Positions 1 through 8,692 of a stretch of 64,000 nt of DNA are shown piece after piece; within the stretch, counting starts at the first letter, position 1; each line of letters begins with the position of its first letter. The stretch spans positions 1,922,001-1,986,000 of the forward strand of contig NZ_CP060782.1 of assembly GCF_014489515.1 (NCBI RefSeq). The letters run 5' to 3'. Source of the DNA: Sphingomonas sediminicola (GTDB taxonomy: Bacteria; Pseudomonadota; Alphaproteobacteria; Sphingomonadales; Sphingomonadaceae). Under the pieces are notes generated by a model. It had not been told where the DNA came from, ran no database searches, and worked only from the letters and a program-made list of their open reading frames with translations. Position numbers and translations under genes: made by a program.

Positions 1-1
1 C

Positions 2-354
2 GCGATCCATGATTGCTCCGACGGCGGTGCCGCAATCGCCGTCGCCGAAATGGCACTCGCAGCAAACATCGGAATGACCATGACGGTCGTGCCTCAGATT
101 CCGAATGTGGGGCGATACTCTTCGGAGAAGATCAGGGCCGCTATATAGTTTCGACGTGCAATCCCGAATTCGTTCGTCAGCTTGCCAATGAAGCTCAACT
201 CATCGCGGTAGAGATCGGGGTTACCGGCGGCGACGTCTTGACCTTCGATCTCGTCGATCGCGGCGGACCGCAGTCAGTCTCTCTCGCCGACCTCCGCGCC
301 GCGCACGAAGGCTTCTTCCCCAAGCTGATGGGAGCCGACGCGGCGCTCGCTTAA
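2..354 (+). CDS. purL: Phosphoribosylformylglycinamidine synthase subunit PurL, C-terminal fragment (frameshifted)
   Basis: This is the 3' end of PurL, the FGAM synthetase subunit of purine biosynthesis; the 5' part lies outside the window. Frame 2 encodes the HDxSDGG-type segment (HDCSDGGAAIAVAEMALA), which is typical of the AIRS-like C-terminal domain. The reading then has to move to frame 1 to give LFGEDQGRYIV and the C-terminus. Adding one C at the CC around 92-93 joins the two frames (VVPSDSECGAILFGEDQG), so I read this as one gene with a missing base. The identification rests on the two motifs and the purL-like C-terminal length. Confidence 0.8.
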
Positions 355-386
355 CCGGGAATTCGCGTTCGCCCGCTGTTTTCTTG

Positions 387-408
387 ACTTCGCGCGCACG
401 CGTGAAGT
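387..408. repeat. Near-perfect palindrome upstream of the small membrane protein gene
   Basis: Arms ACTTCGCGCG and CGCGTGAAGT (10 nt, one mismatch) flank a CA centre. The left arm overlaps a TTGACT hexamer at 384-389 that could be a -35 box. It sits 32 bases before the ATG at 440, so it could be an operator for that gene. No regulator can be assigned. Confidence 0.4.
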
Positions 409-439
409 TTCCTCGCGTACCTAACGGAGAGCGAGTGAC

Positions 440-889
440 ATGCTGAAGCCGATTGCGTTCGGGACTGCCGTTGCCGGCACGCTCGACATCTTGTTTGCGA
501 TGATCCTGACGATCGCGTTCGGCAGCGAGATCGGAAGCATGCTCCGCCGCGTCGGCTCCGGCCCCTTTCCGCAGGCTGTCGAAATGGGTGCGGCCGGATC
601 GATCATCGGCCTTCTCGTCCATTTCACTTTGATGGCGATCATGGCCGCGGTCTTCGTGGTGCTGGTCCGGGCCAAGCCTCAACTTCTCGACACACCCTAT
701 CGCACCGGCCTCGCCTACGGCGTCATCACCTATTTCGTGATGAACTGGCTGGTCGTCCCGCTTCGTTTCGACACGCCGCTCCCGCCCAAGCCCTTGTCGA
801 TCGCGACCCAGCTATTTGCGCATATCGTGCTGGTGGGCATTCCGATGGCGCTCATCGCGGCGCGTTACTTGAAGCCCCGCTTCGCGTGA
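440..889 (+). CDS. Small integral membrane protein of unknown function
   Basis: This 149-residue protein has about four hydrophobic helices, near residues 5-30, 50-75, 88-112 and 120-142. The ATG at 440 has a GGAGA Shine-Dalgarno-like element at a suitable distance. The Ala/Gly-rich helices and short loops suggest a small inner-membrane protein of the DUF1440/YagU-like kind, but I do not recognise the family with confidence. Its TGA overlaps the GTG start of the next gene (GTGA), so the two are probably translationally coupled. Confidence 0.7.
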   Translation: MLKPIAFGTAVAGTLDILFAMILTIAFGSEIGSMLRRVGSGPFPQAVEMGAAGSIIGLLVHFTLMAIMAAVFVVLVRAKPQLLDTPYRTGLAYGVITYFVMNWLVVPLRFDTPLPPKPLSIATQLFAHIVLVGIPMALIAARYLKPRFA

Positions 890-1230
890 CAGCAGGTTAT
901 TCGGGCACCCCACTCGGCAAGAAGCTCGGCTATCGTGAGGCTATGCGGGTGTTCGTGGACGGCATGCCCGATCCCACACGGCACGAAATCGAGAAAAGCA
1001 TCGGAGAGAAGCCCGACTGGCAGTTCAGCCCGGAGCCGGACCTCGATGCCGCGCACATCTTCGTCACTGTACGAGCGAAGCTAGAGGACAAGGCTCAGGC
1101 TCTGATGCCCCTGCTCGCCGAGGGCGGGTTCATCTGGATCAGCTGGCCGAAGAAAGCTTCGAAGGTCCCGACCGAAATCACCGAAGACACCATTCGCAAG
1201 GTTTGCCTGCCGATGGGCTGGTCGATGTGA
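886..1230 (+). CDS. DUF3052 family protein
   Basis: The 114-residue product begins TAGYSGTPLGKKLG, the signature N-terminus of DUF3052 proteins. It continues with an acidic middle and the block GFIWISWPKKASKVPTEIT, also typical of that family. The biochemical role is unknown. The GTG start at 886 shares bases with the TGA of the upstream membrane-protein gene (GTGA), which supports this start and coupled expression. Length matches the family. Confidence 0.75.
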   Translation: MTAGYSGTPLGKKLGYREAMRVFVDGMPDPTRHEIEKSIGEKPDWQFSPEPDLDAAHIFVTVRAKLEDKAQALMPLLAEGGFIWISWPKKASKVPTEITEDTIRKVCLPMGWSM

Positions 1231-1295
1231 AGGTTTGCGCCGTCGACGCCACCTGGTCCGGCTTGAAGCTGATGAGGCGTCGAGTCTGATTCTAC

Positions 1296-1325
1296 TTGCG
1301 AATGGTTCGCATTATCGATTATAAC
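1296..1325 (+). promoter_or_regulatory. Candidate bfd promoter giving a near-leaderless transcript
   Basis: A TTGCGA -35 (1296-1301), an 18-base spacer and a TATAAC -10 (1320-1325) precede bfd. Transcription would start at about 1332, one base before the ATG at 1333. No Shine-Dalgarno sequence is visible before that ATG. The -35 lies inside the Fur-like palindrome. Inferred from sequence only. Confidence 0.5.
1297..1311. promoter_or_regulatory. Fur-type operator (iron box)
   Basis: TGCGAATGGTTCGCA is a perfect inverted repeat with arms TGCGAA and TTCGCA around TGG. It resembles the alphaproteobacterial/sphingomonad version of the Fur box. It overlaps the probable -35 of bfd, consistent with iron-dependent control of the bfd-bfr pair. 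Confidence 0.65.
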
Positions 1326-1332
1326 GATCTCC

Positions 1333-1527
1333 ATGATCGTCTGCATCTGCAATCGCATCACCGAAAGCGAGGTCCGCAAGGCCACGCGCGCCGGAGCTCC
1401 GACTCCGGAAAAGGCGTACGCCTGCCTGGGTTGCGAAGTGCAGTGCGGGTGCTGTCTCGATTACGCGGCTGAGATCATAGAGGAAGAACGCTCGGACCTG
1501 CTCGAGGTCGACGCCGTCGCCGCCTGA
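1333..1527 (+). CDS. bfd: Bacterioferritin-associated ferredoxin (2Fe-2S)
   Basis: Bfd is a small [2Fe-2S] protein that binds bacterioferritin and reduces the stored Fe(III) so iron can be released. The 64-residue product carries the family Cys set: CIC at residues 4-6, then the CLGCEVQCGCC cluster near residues 32-42. A Fur-like palindrome lies directly upstream and bfr directly downstream, as expected for an iron-storage module. No ribosome-binding site is visible and the predicted start of transcription falls next to the ATG, so it may be read from a leaderless mRNA. Confidence 0.88.
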   Translation: MIVCICNRITESEVRKATRAGAPTPEKAYACLGCEVQCGCCLDYAAEIIEEERSDLLEVDAVAA

Positions 1528-1601
1528 CCTCGGCCCGGACCTCCCTTGACCCCTTTTGACTGAAAGAGCATCGCCTCCCGTGCTACGCGACGGAGGCGGG
1601 A

Positions 1602-2081
1602 ATGAAGGGCGACAAGAAGGTCCTCGAGCTGCTCAACGAAGCGCTGAAGAACGAGCTGACCGCGACCAACCAATATTGGCTGCACTATCGGCTGCTCGAC
1701 AATTGGGGCGTGCGCAAGCTCGCCGATTTCGAGCGCTCCGAATCGATCGACGAGATGAAGCATGCGGATAGGCTCGCCGAGCGCATCCTCTTCCTCGACG
1801 GTCTCCCCAACTTCCAGCTGCTCGGCCGCCTTCACATCGGCGAAAATGTCGAGGAGATCCTCAAAGCCGACCTGGAGCTGGAGTTGGAAGCGGTCGGGCA
1901 GCTCAAGGGTGCCATCGGCTACTGCGAGAGCGTGAAGGACTACGTCAGCCGCGACCTGTTCTCCGAAATCCTCAAGAATGAGGAAGAGCATGTCGACACG
2001 CTAGAACAGCAGTTCGAAATGATCGCCCGGATGGGTATCCAGAATTACGTCCAGCTCCAGTCCAAACCGACAGAGGACTAG
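1602..2081 (+). CDS. bfr: Bacterioferritin
   Basis: This is the haem-containing ferritin that oxidises Fe(II) and stores iron in a 24-subunit shell. The 159-residue product keeps every ferroxidase ligand at the canonical position: Glu18, Glu51, His54, Glu94, Glu127 and His130. The haem-ligating Met52 is also present. The ATG has a strong GGAGG site (CGGAGGCGGGAATG). It lies 74 bases downstream of bfd on the same strand, so the pair is probably co-regulated by the Fur-like box ahead of bfd. Confidence 0.95.
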   Translation: MKGDKKVLELLNEALKNELTATNQYWLHYRLLDNWGVRKLADFERSESIDEMKHADRLAERILFLDGLPNFQLLGRLHIGENVEEILKADLELELEAVGQLKGAIGYCESVKDYVSRDLFSEILKNEEEHVDTLEQQFEMIARMGIQNYVQLQSKPTED

Positions 2082-2100
2082 GATCCCGCAGGGTTCGGAA

Positions 2101-3335
2101 TTGACTGGAGCTGTTGCGGCTCCGCGCTACCTGACGCTCGACGTCGTCCGTGGCGTCGCGGTGATGGGCATCTTGCTCGCGAACATTGCTGCGTTCGCCC
2201 TCCCGGCGCCCGCCTATTTCTCGCCGCTCGCCTGGGGCGGTCACGGGACACGGGAAATAGCCGTCTGGCTGACGACCTTCGTCTTCGTCGAAGGCAAGAT
2301 GCGCGGCCTCTTCTCCTTCCTGTTCGGCGCGTCGATGCTGCTGGTCATCGAACGTGCTCAGGCGGGCGGCGCAAACCCCGTGAAAGTCCATCTCTCGCGC
2401 ATGGCCGTGCTGTTCCTGATCGGCGTCGCGCACATGTACTTCATCTGGTGGGGCGACATCCTGGCCCACTATGCCCTGGTCGGGCTGGTCGCCTTCGTCT
2501 TTGCCGGATTGAAGGCTGAGCAATTGCTGGCTGCGGCGCTCACGGCGCTCGTCGCGACCCTGCTATGGAACAGCATGGGGCTGGTCGGACTGATCCAGGC
2601 GGCCCCGCGCGACACGCCTCAGGCCATCCAGACATGGGACCTGTTTGCCTGGGGCTTCGGTGTGCCGCCGGCCGACTGGATCGAGGGGAAATCGCGGCAA
2701 TGCGCGGGCACTGGACGGCCCAGGTCGCGTGGCGGTGGGAGTTCCTCGACGGACCGCTCGCTTTCGTTAAAGCCGTCGGCCCCGAAACGCTGACGGCCAT
2801 GCTGTTCGGGATGTGGGGATTCCGGTCCGGCTTCCTCACGGGGGCGTGGGAGCGCACAGCCTACCGGCGCGTCGCAGTCACTTGCTTGGGCGTGGCCTGG
2901 ACGGCCTATCTGCTCCTCGGCCTGAACACGATCGCGCAGGGCTTCGACCAGCGCTGGGTCTACTTCGCGTCGATCGTCGGGTCGGTCCCGTTCCGGATTT
3001 TGGGAACGATCGGCTACGCCGCCTTGCTCATCCTCGCGATCAGGCCGGGCGGCCGACTCACCGAGCGCATGGCCGCAGTGGGCCGCGCCGCCTTCACCAA
3101 TTATTTGGGCACATCGATCCTGGTGACCGCGATCTTCTACGGATGGGGGCTCGGCCAATTCGCGCGCTGGGACAGGGCGACGATCTACCTGATCCCGCCA
3201 GCCGTGTGGCTAGTCATGCTGGTTTGGTCGAAGCCATGGCTCGACCGGTTCCGCTATGGACCATTCGAATGGGCGTGGCGCAGCCTTGCGCGGTTGAAGC
3301 TGCAGCCGATGAGAAAGCCGCTGCCCGCGGCGTAG
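2101..3335 (+). CDS. DUF418 family membrane protein (apparent frameshift)
   Basis: The N-terminus RYLTLDVVRGVAVMGILLAN is the usual opening of DUF418 proteins, multi-pass inner-membrane proteins of unknown function often listed as putative transporters. The first frame runs to about 2684. The remaining helices and the typical C-terminal DUF418 block (TNYLGTSILVTAIFYGWGLG) are in another frame to 3335. Adding one G to the GGGG at 2685-2688 joins them as WIEGEIAAMRGHW. The start is a TTG 19 bases after bfr, with only a weak ribosome-binding site. About 410 residues when joined. Confidence 0.75.
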
Positions 3336-3345
3336 CGGCGGAAGC

Positions 3346-3777
3346 CTAGATCCGGCCGAAATCCTGGTTGCCGACCTTGCGGCCGAAGCCCTGCGGAGCA
3401 CGCGTCAGCAGCGGGTTCGTTGCCCTGTCGAACAGGTCGACCGTCCTCGAGAACAGCTTTCGAAGCTCGACGACCTCGGGGACCAGTTCGTCCGGGAAGC
3501 GACGGGACTCGACGCACAGACGAGCCGTGCTCTCGATCAGCTCCGCGATCTGCGCGAGCGGTTCTGCGCCGAACTGCCGCGCCTCACCCTTGATGGTATG
3601 CGCGGGGAGGACGAGCGCGGCCGTGTTCTGGTCGTGCATCGCCTCCTCGATCTGGGCGACCGACTTGGCTCCGTCTTCACGGAAATAGCTCAGAATCCGG
3701 ATGAAGCCCGCACCTAGCTCGGCGCGGCTCCTCTCGAAATGCACCCAATCGACGAGCTTGAAATCGTCGTCGCTCAT
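3346..3777 (-). CDS. Hpt domain histidine phosphotransfer protein
   Basis: This 143-residue all-helical protein carries the Hpt signature AHTIKGEARQFGA, with His60 as the probable phosphoacceptor. Free Hpt proteins relay phosphate between hybrid sensor kinases and response regulators. In alphaproteobacteria ChpT fills this role for CtrA, but this protein is a single classical Hpt domain rather than ChpT. No kinase is adjacent. It follows der on the same strand 56 bases downstream. Start chosen at the ATG that places MSDDDFKLVDW at the N-terminus. Confidence 0.8.
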   Translation of the reverse strand: MSDDDFKLVDWVHFERSRAELGAGFIRILSYFREDGAKSVAQIEEAMHDQNTAALVLPAHTIKGEARQFGAEPLAQIAELIESTARLCVESRRFPDELVPEVVELRKLFSRTVDLFDRATNPLLTRAPQGFGRKVGNQDFGRI

Positions 3778-3833
3778 TGTCTTCCCCGTGGCCACTTGAG
3801 CCTTGGGATACGGCCTAAACGGTAAAATTAGCC

Positions 3834-5201
3834 TTAGCGGTCGCGCTGATATGGATTCTTCGGTGCGCGGAACGACAGCCGCATCGGCACCGGCCCGAGC
3901 TTCAAATCGCGCCGCATCGAGTTGAGCAGATAGCGCCGATAGCTGTCGGGAAGCTGGTCGACACGCGTCCCGAACACGACGAACGTCGGCGGACGCGTCT
4001 TCACCTGAGTGATATAGCGAAGCTTGATTCGCCGGCCGCTCGGCGCAGGCGGCGGGTTGGCATCGACTGCGTGCTCGAACCAGCGATTGAGCTCGCCGGT
4101 CGAAATTCGCCGCGACCAGGACTCGCGAAGCTCGAACGCGACTTTCAGCACGTCGTCGACGGCCTTTCCAGTCTTCGCCGAGATGGCGAGCACCGGCACG
4201 TTCTTGAGCTGCGACAGGCCCTCTTCCAACGCCGCCTTGACGCCGTTGAAGAGCGAGGAGGCGTTCTCCGCGACATCCCACTTGTTGAGCGCAATTAGAA
4301 GCGCCCTACCCTCTTCGACCACTTGGTCAGCGATCCGAAGGTCCTGAGCCTCAAGCCCGCGTGTGGCATCCAACAGGAGGACGACCACTTCCGCATGGTC
4401 GATTGAACGCAGCGTATCGGACGCCGACAGCTTTTCCAGCTTGTCCTCGATCTTCGCGCGCTTCCGGAGGCCTGCCGTATCGACCAGCCGAACAGGATGG
4501 CCCTGCCATTCCCAGTCAAGCGTAATGGAATCGCGGGTAATTCCGGCCTCCGGCCCAGTAATCATGCGCTCTTCGCCGAGCATCCTGTTTACGAGCGTGG
4601 ACTTGCCGGCGTTCGGACGGCCCACAATCGCGAGCTTGAGCGGCGCATGTTCGTCGTCATGCCCCACTTCCAGTTCTTCGGCTTCGGTTTCGAGATGCTC
4701 ATGCTCGACGTGCGGGCGGAGCAGGTCGAACAGGTCGACAATACCTTCGCCATGCTCGGCGCTGATGGCGATCGGATCGCCGAGACCGAGCGCATAGGCT
4801 TCGAGCCGACCCGTTTCGCCGGCGCGGCCTTCCGCCTTGTTCGCGGCGACCACCACCGGCGTCTTGCCTGCGCGCAACCAGCGGCCAATTTCTTCGTCCA
4901 GGGGAGTCAGCCCCTCACGCCCGTCGATCAGAAAGAGGGCGACGTCCGCATCGCGGACTGCCGCCTCGGTCTGCTGACGCATCCGGCCAGGCAGTGTTTG
5001 CGGGTCCTCATCCTCGTACCCGGCCGTATCGATCACGCGAAACTCGAGCCCGACCAGCTTCGCCTCGCCCTCGCGGCGGTCACGGGTAACGCCCGGACGA
5101 TCGTCCACCAGCGCCACCTTCCTGCCGACGAGGCGGTTGAAGAGCGTCGACTTTCCCACATTGGGACGTCCGACGATCGCTACGGTGGGAAGACGGGGCA
5201 T
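3834..5201 (-). CDS. der: Ribosome biogenesis GTPase Der (EngA)
   Basis: Der is the tandem-domain GTPase needed to mature the 50S subunit. The 455-residue protein has two G domains, with P-loops GRPNVGKST near residue 10 and GRPNAGKST near residue 195. It ends with a KH-like domain with the LRYITQVKTRPPTF block typical of Der. Both NKxE/NKWD specificity motifs are present (AANKAEG, ALNKWDV). Length and layout match the family. It diverges from the Ku-LigD operon. Confidence 0.96.
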   Translation of the reverse strand: MPRLPTVAIVGRPNVGKSTLFNRLVGRKVALVDDRPGVTRDRREGEAKLVGLEFRVIDTAGYEDEDPQTLPGRMRQQTEAAVRDADVALFLIDGREGLTPLDEEIGRWLRAGKTPVVVAANKAEGRAGETGRLEAYALGLGDPIAISAEHGEGIVDLFDLLRPHVEHEHLETEAEELEVGHDDEHAPLKLAIVGRPNAGKSTLVNRMLGEERMITGPEAGITRDSITLDWEWQGHPVRLVDTAGLRKRAKIEDKLEKLSASDTLRSIDHAEVVVLLLDATRGLEAQDLRIADQVVEEGRALLIALNKWDVAENASSLFNGVKAALEEGLSQLKNVPVLAISAKTGKAVDDVLKVAFELRESWSRRISTGELNRWFEHAVDANPPPAPSGRRIKLRYITQVKTRPPTFVVFGTRVDQLPDSYRRYLLNSMRRDLKLGPVPMRLSFRAPKNPYQRDR

Positions 5202-5330
5202 GGCGAGCGGTTAGCCGATGAATCCGCATCTGCGAAGGCGCGTGATAAGATACTGATTCGTGTGCGCAACGGAACGAGTCACCGGCGAGCGTATTGAATC
5301 GCCCGTTCCAAAGCTCGGGAGAGTGAAAGA

Positions 5331-6203
5331 ATGCCGTCGCGACCCGCATGGAGGGGCAGATCAGACTCGCCTTGGTCTCGATCCCGTCGAGATCTATCCG
5401 GCCACCAAGAGCGGTGCCCAGATCCAGTTTCACCAGGTGCACGAGCCTTCGGGCAAGCGCATAAAATATGAGAAGGTCGTCCCGGGCATCGGCCCGGTCG
5501 ACCCGGACGAGATCGTCAAGGGCTACGAGGTATCGAAGGGCCATTACGTCCTTCTCGATCCCGAGGAGATCGAGGCCGTCAAGCTCGAGAGCCGCAAGAC
5601 GCTCGATCTCGTCCAATTCGTCGACGAGGACGACATCGAGGCGATGTATTTCGAGAAGCCGTACTACGTTGTTCCGGCAGATGACCTCGCAGAGGAGGCC
5701 TATGTCGTCCTCCGCGATGCGCTGAAGGATGCGAAGAAGATCGGCGTCGGCCAGATGGCGATGCGCGGCCAGGAATATGTCGTCGCGATCAAGCCTTCCG
5801 GCCGTGGAATCCTGATGGAGACGCTTCGCTACGCGGACGAAGTTCACAAATCGTCCGGATTCTTCCGCGATATTGGCGACACGAAGCCCGATCCGGACCT
5901 GCTCGACATGGCTTCGATGCTGATCGAGCGGAAGGCCGGCGAGTTCGACCCGTCGGAGTTCCACAACCGCTATGTCGACGCGCTGAAGGACCTGATTGCC
6001 GAGAAGCAGAAGAAGAAGGGCGAGAAGGTCATTCAGGACCCGGACGCCGACAAGGCCCGCCGAAGGGTTCGAACGTCATCGACCTGATGGCTGCGCTCAA
6101 GAAGAGCCTCGGCGACGAAAAGAAGGGCAAGACCACAAAGGCCGCCGCGAAAAAGGCACCGGCCAAGAAGGCTACCAAAGAGCCGGCACGCAAGAGGGCC
6201 TGA
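5331..6203 (+). CDS. ku: Ku domain DNA end-binding protein (three apparent frameshifts)
   Basis: Bacterial Ku forms a homodimeric ring on DNA double-strand breaks and recruits LigD. The ATG at 5331 has a GGGAGA ribosome-binding site and starts MPSRPAWRG. Restoring one G at the GGGG near 5352 and one C at the CCC near 5380 gives RGQIRLALVSIPVEIYPATK, the normal Ku N-terminus. The core (FHQVHEPSGKRIKYEKV, EKPYYVVP, GRGILMETLRY) is intact. Restoring one C near 6060 gives PKGSNVIDLMAALKKSL and a Lys/Ala-rich DNA-binding tail. About 291 residues when joined. ligD follows after 3 bases. Confidence 0.85.
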
Positions 6204-6206
6204 GTC

Positions 6207-8692
6207 ATGGCGAAGCGCGCCGGCCTCGACATCGAGACCTACAACCAGAAGCGCGACTTCACGAAGACGAAGGAGCCGAAGGGCCGCAAGCTCAAAGGCA
6301 AGGGCGACAGTTTCGTCGTCCAGAAGCATGACGCGTCGCATCTCCACTGGGACTTCCGGCTGGAACTCGACGGAGTCCTGAAGAGCTGGGCGGTTCCCAA
6401 GGGCCCGAGCCTCGATCCCGGGCAGAACCGCCTTGCTATGCGGACCGAAGATCACCCACTCGATTACGGCAGCTTCGAGGGGACCATCCCCGCCGGCGAA
6501 TATGGCGGGGGAACGGTGATGCTCTGGGATCAGGGCCGCTGGATTCCGCATCCGGAGAAGGACCCCGCAAGACGCTTGAGGAAGGCCACCTCCACTTCAC
6601 GCTCGAAGGCGAGCGGATGAAGGGCGAGTGGGTGATGTTCCGGATGAAGCCGCGGCGCGGAGAGAAGCGCGAAAGCTGGATGCTCAAGAAGGTCACCGAC
6701 GACTTCGCCAATCCCGAGAACGGCGAAGAGCTGGTCGATGAGTGCGTGACCAGCGTGACTACTGGCCGGACGATGGCCGAGATCGCCTCAGGCAGCGACG
6801 TGTGGCGGTCCGATCGCGGCGGACAGAAGGGCGGCCGCGCGCGGAAGAAAGCAGACGAGGCCCCACCGCCGTTTCAGCAGCCGCAGCTTGCAACGCTTGT
6901 CGACGAGGTGCCGCCGGGCGCGAACTGGCTCTTCGAATACAAGTACGACGGCTACCGGCTGCTGATCGCCACCGGCAGCGGCGCGGCGACAGCCTGGACC
7001 CGCAACGGGAAGGATTGGAGCGACAAGTTTCGCGCTTTGGTGAAAGCGGCGGCAAACCTACCCGCCGGCTGCCTGATCGACGGTGAAGCGGTTGCGCTGG
7101 ATAAAGAGGGCAAGCCCGACTTCCAGCTGCTTCAGTCGACGCTCAAGAAAAGCCGGGGCGAGAACCTAGCCTTCTACGCCTTCGACCTGCTGGTCGATCG
7201 CGGCGAGGATATCACGCGCCTGCCGACGATCGAGCGCAAGGACCGGCTGAAGTCGCTGCTCGCTGGGGTCCAGCCGCCAATCCTGTTCGGCGATCATGTC
7301 ATCGGCCGCGGCGAGGAACTGTTCCGCGAAATCTGCAAGGCCGGTGGAGAAGGCCTGATCGCGAAAGCCGCCAACGCGCCCTATCGCGGCGAGCGTTCGC
7401 GCAACTGGCTCAAGATCAAATGCATTCAGCGCCAAGAATTCGTGATTATCGGCTGGTCGGAAAGCGACAAGCGCCGAGGCTTCCGTTCGCTTCTTCTCGG
7501 CACGCGCGACGGTCGCAAGTTCGCCTATGCCGGGAAGGTCGGCACCGGGTTCAGCGGCGAGTTGATCGAAGACCTGATGAAGCGGATGGAGCCGCTTGAG
7601 ACCGACAAGGCCGCAGCAGAGGTGCCCCGTGCGGAGCGAAAAGGGGCGCACTGGCTCAAGCCGACCCTGGTTGCAGAGATCAATTTCGCCGAATTCACCT
7701 CGGACGGCATCCTTCGTCACCCGAGCTTCGTTGCGCTCCGCGAGGACAAGCCCGCCAAGGAGGTCGTCCGCGAAGTGCCGCAGCATCTAAAGTCGCCGCC
7801 AAAGACGAAGGCTCACAAGACGCCGGAGAGCTACGGGATTGAAATCAGCAATCCCGACCGCGTCATCTACCCGAAGGACGGAGTCACCAAGGGCGAGCTC
7901 GCCAATTACTACGCGGCCGTCGACAAATTGATCATGCCCACCGTCGCACGGCGACCGATGACCATCATCCGCTGCCCGCAAGGAACGGCCGAGAAATGCT
8001 TCTTCCAGAAGCACGACAGCGGCACCTTCGGGGAGCATGTGAAGCACGTCCCGATCGAGGAGAAGGACGGCGACGTGGAGGACTATCTCTACCTCGACGA
8101 CGTCCGCGGAGTTCTCGCCTGCGTCCAGATGGGGACGATCGAATTCCACGGCTGGGGAAGCAGCGTTCCCAAGGTCGATTATCCCGACCGGCTTGTGTTC
8201 GACCTCGACCCCGACGAGGGGCTCGACTTCGCCGCAGTGCGCGAGGCGGCGGTAAGCCTTCGCGAACTGTTGCTGCAGCTCGGCCTCAAGACTTTCCCCA
8301 TGCTGACCGGCGGGAAGGGTGTGCACGTGATCGCGCCGCTCGATGGGTCGGCGCACTGGGACGAGGTGTCGGACTTTGCCGAGCGCTTCTCTCGCGCGGT
8401 CGCCGAAGCCGACCCGGACCGCTTCACCGCCAACATCCGGAAAGTGCAGCGCAAGGGCCGCATTTTCCTCGACTGGCTACGCAACCAGCGCGGCTCGACG
8501 GCGGTGATGCCCTACTCCGCCCGCGCCCGCGAAGGCGCTCCGGTGGCAGCCCCAATTGCTTGGGAAGAGCTCGACCAGTTCAGCGGGGGCAACGCTTTCT
8601 CGATCCGAGACCTCGACCTATTGCTCGAGCGCGCCAAATCGAAGCCGCTTGCGGGCTGGGGAAAAGCGAAGCAATCCTTGCCGGATGCATAG
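6207..8692 (+). CDS. ligD: Multifunctional DNA ligase D (phosphoesterase-ligase-polymerase; apparent frameshift)
   Basis: LigD processes and seals ends held by Ku in non-homologous end joining. Domain order is PE-LIG-POL, as in Pseudomonas LigD, about 828 residues. The 3'-phosphoesterase has His41, His47 and Asp49 in [15 protein letters not shown]. The ATP-dependent ligase nucleophile is the Lys in KYDGYR near residue 246. The primase/polymerase domain has the DLDPDEG acidic motif and ends at about 8692. One missing base in the CCCC near 6563-6566 separates the PE domain from the rest; adding C gives [22 protein letters not shown]. It starts 3 bases after Ku. Confidence 0.92.

Noticed and set aside
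5331..6203. Ku as a decayed pseudogene
   Set aside because: Three breaks are all repaired by one added G/C in a run, and the protein between them is conserved. ligD beside it shows the same type of break, so base-calling loss is more likely than decay.
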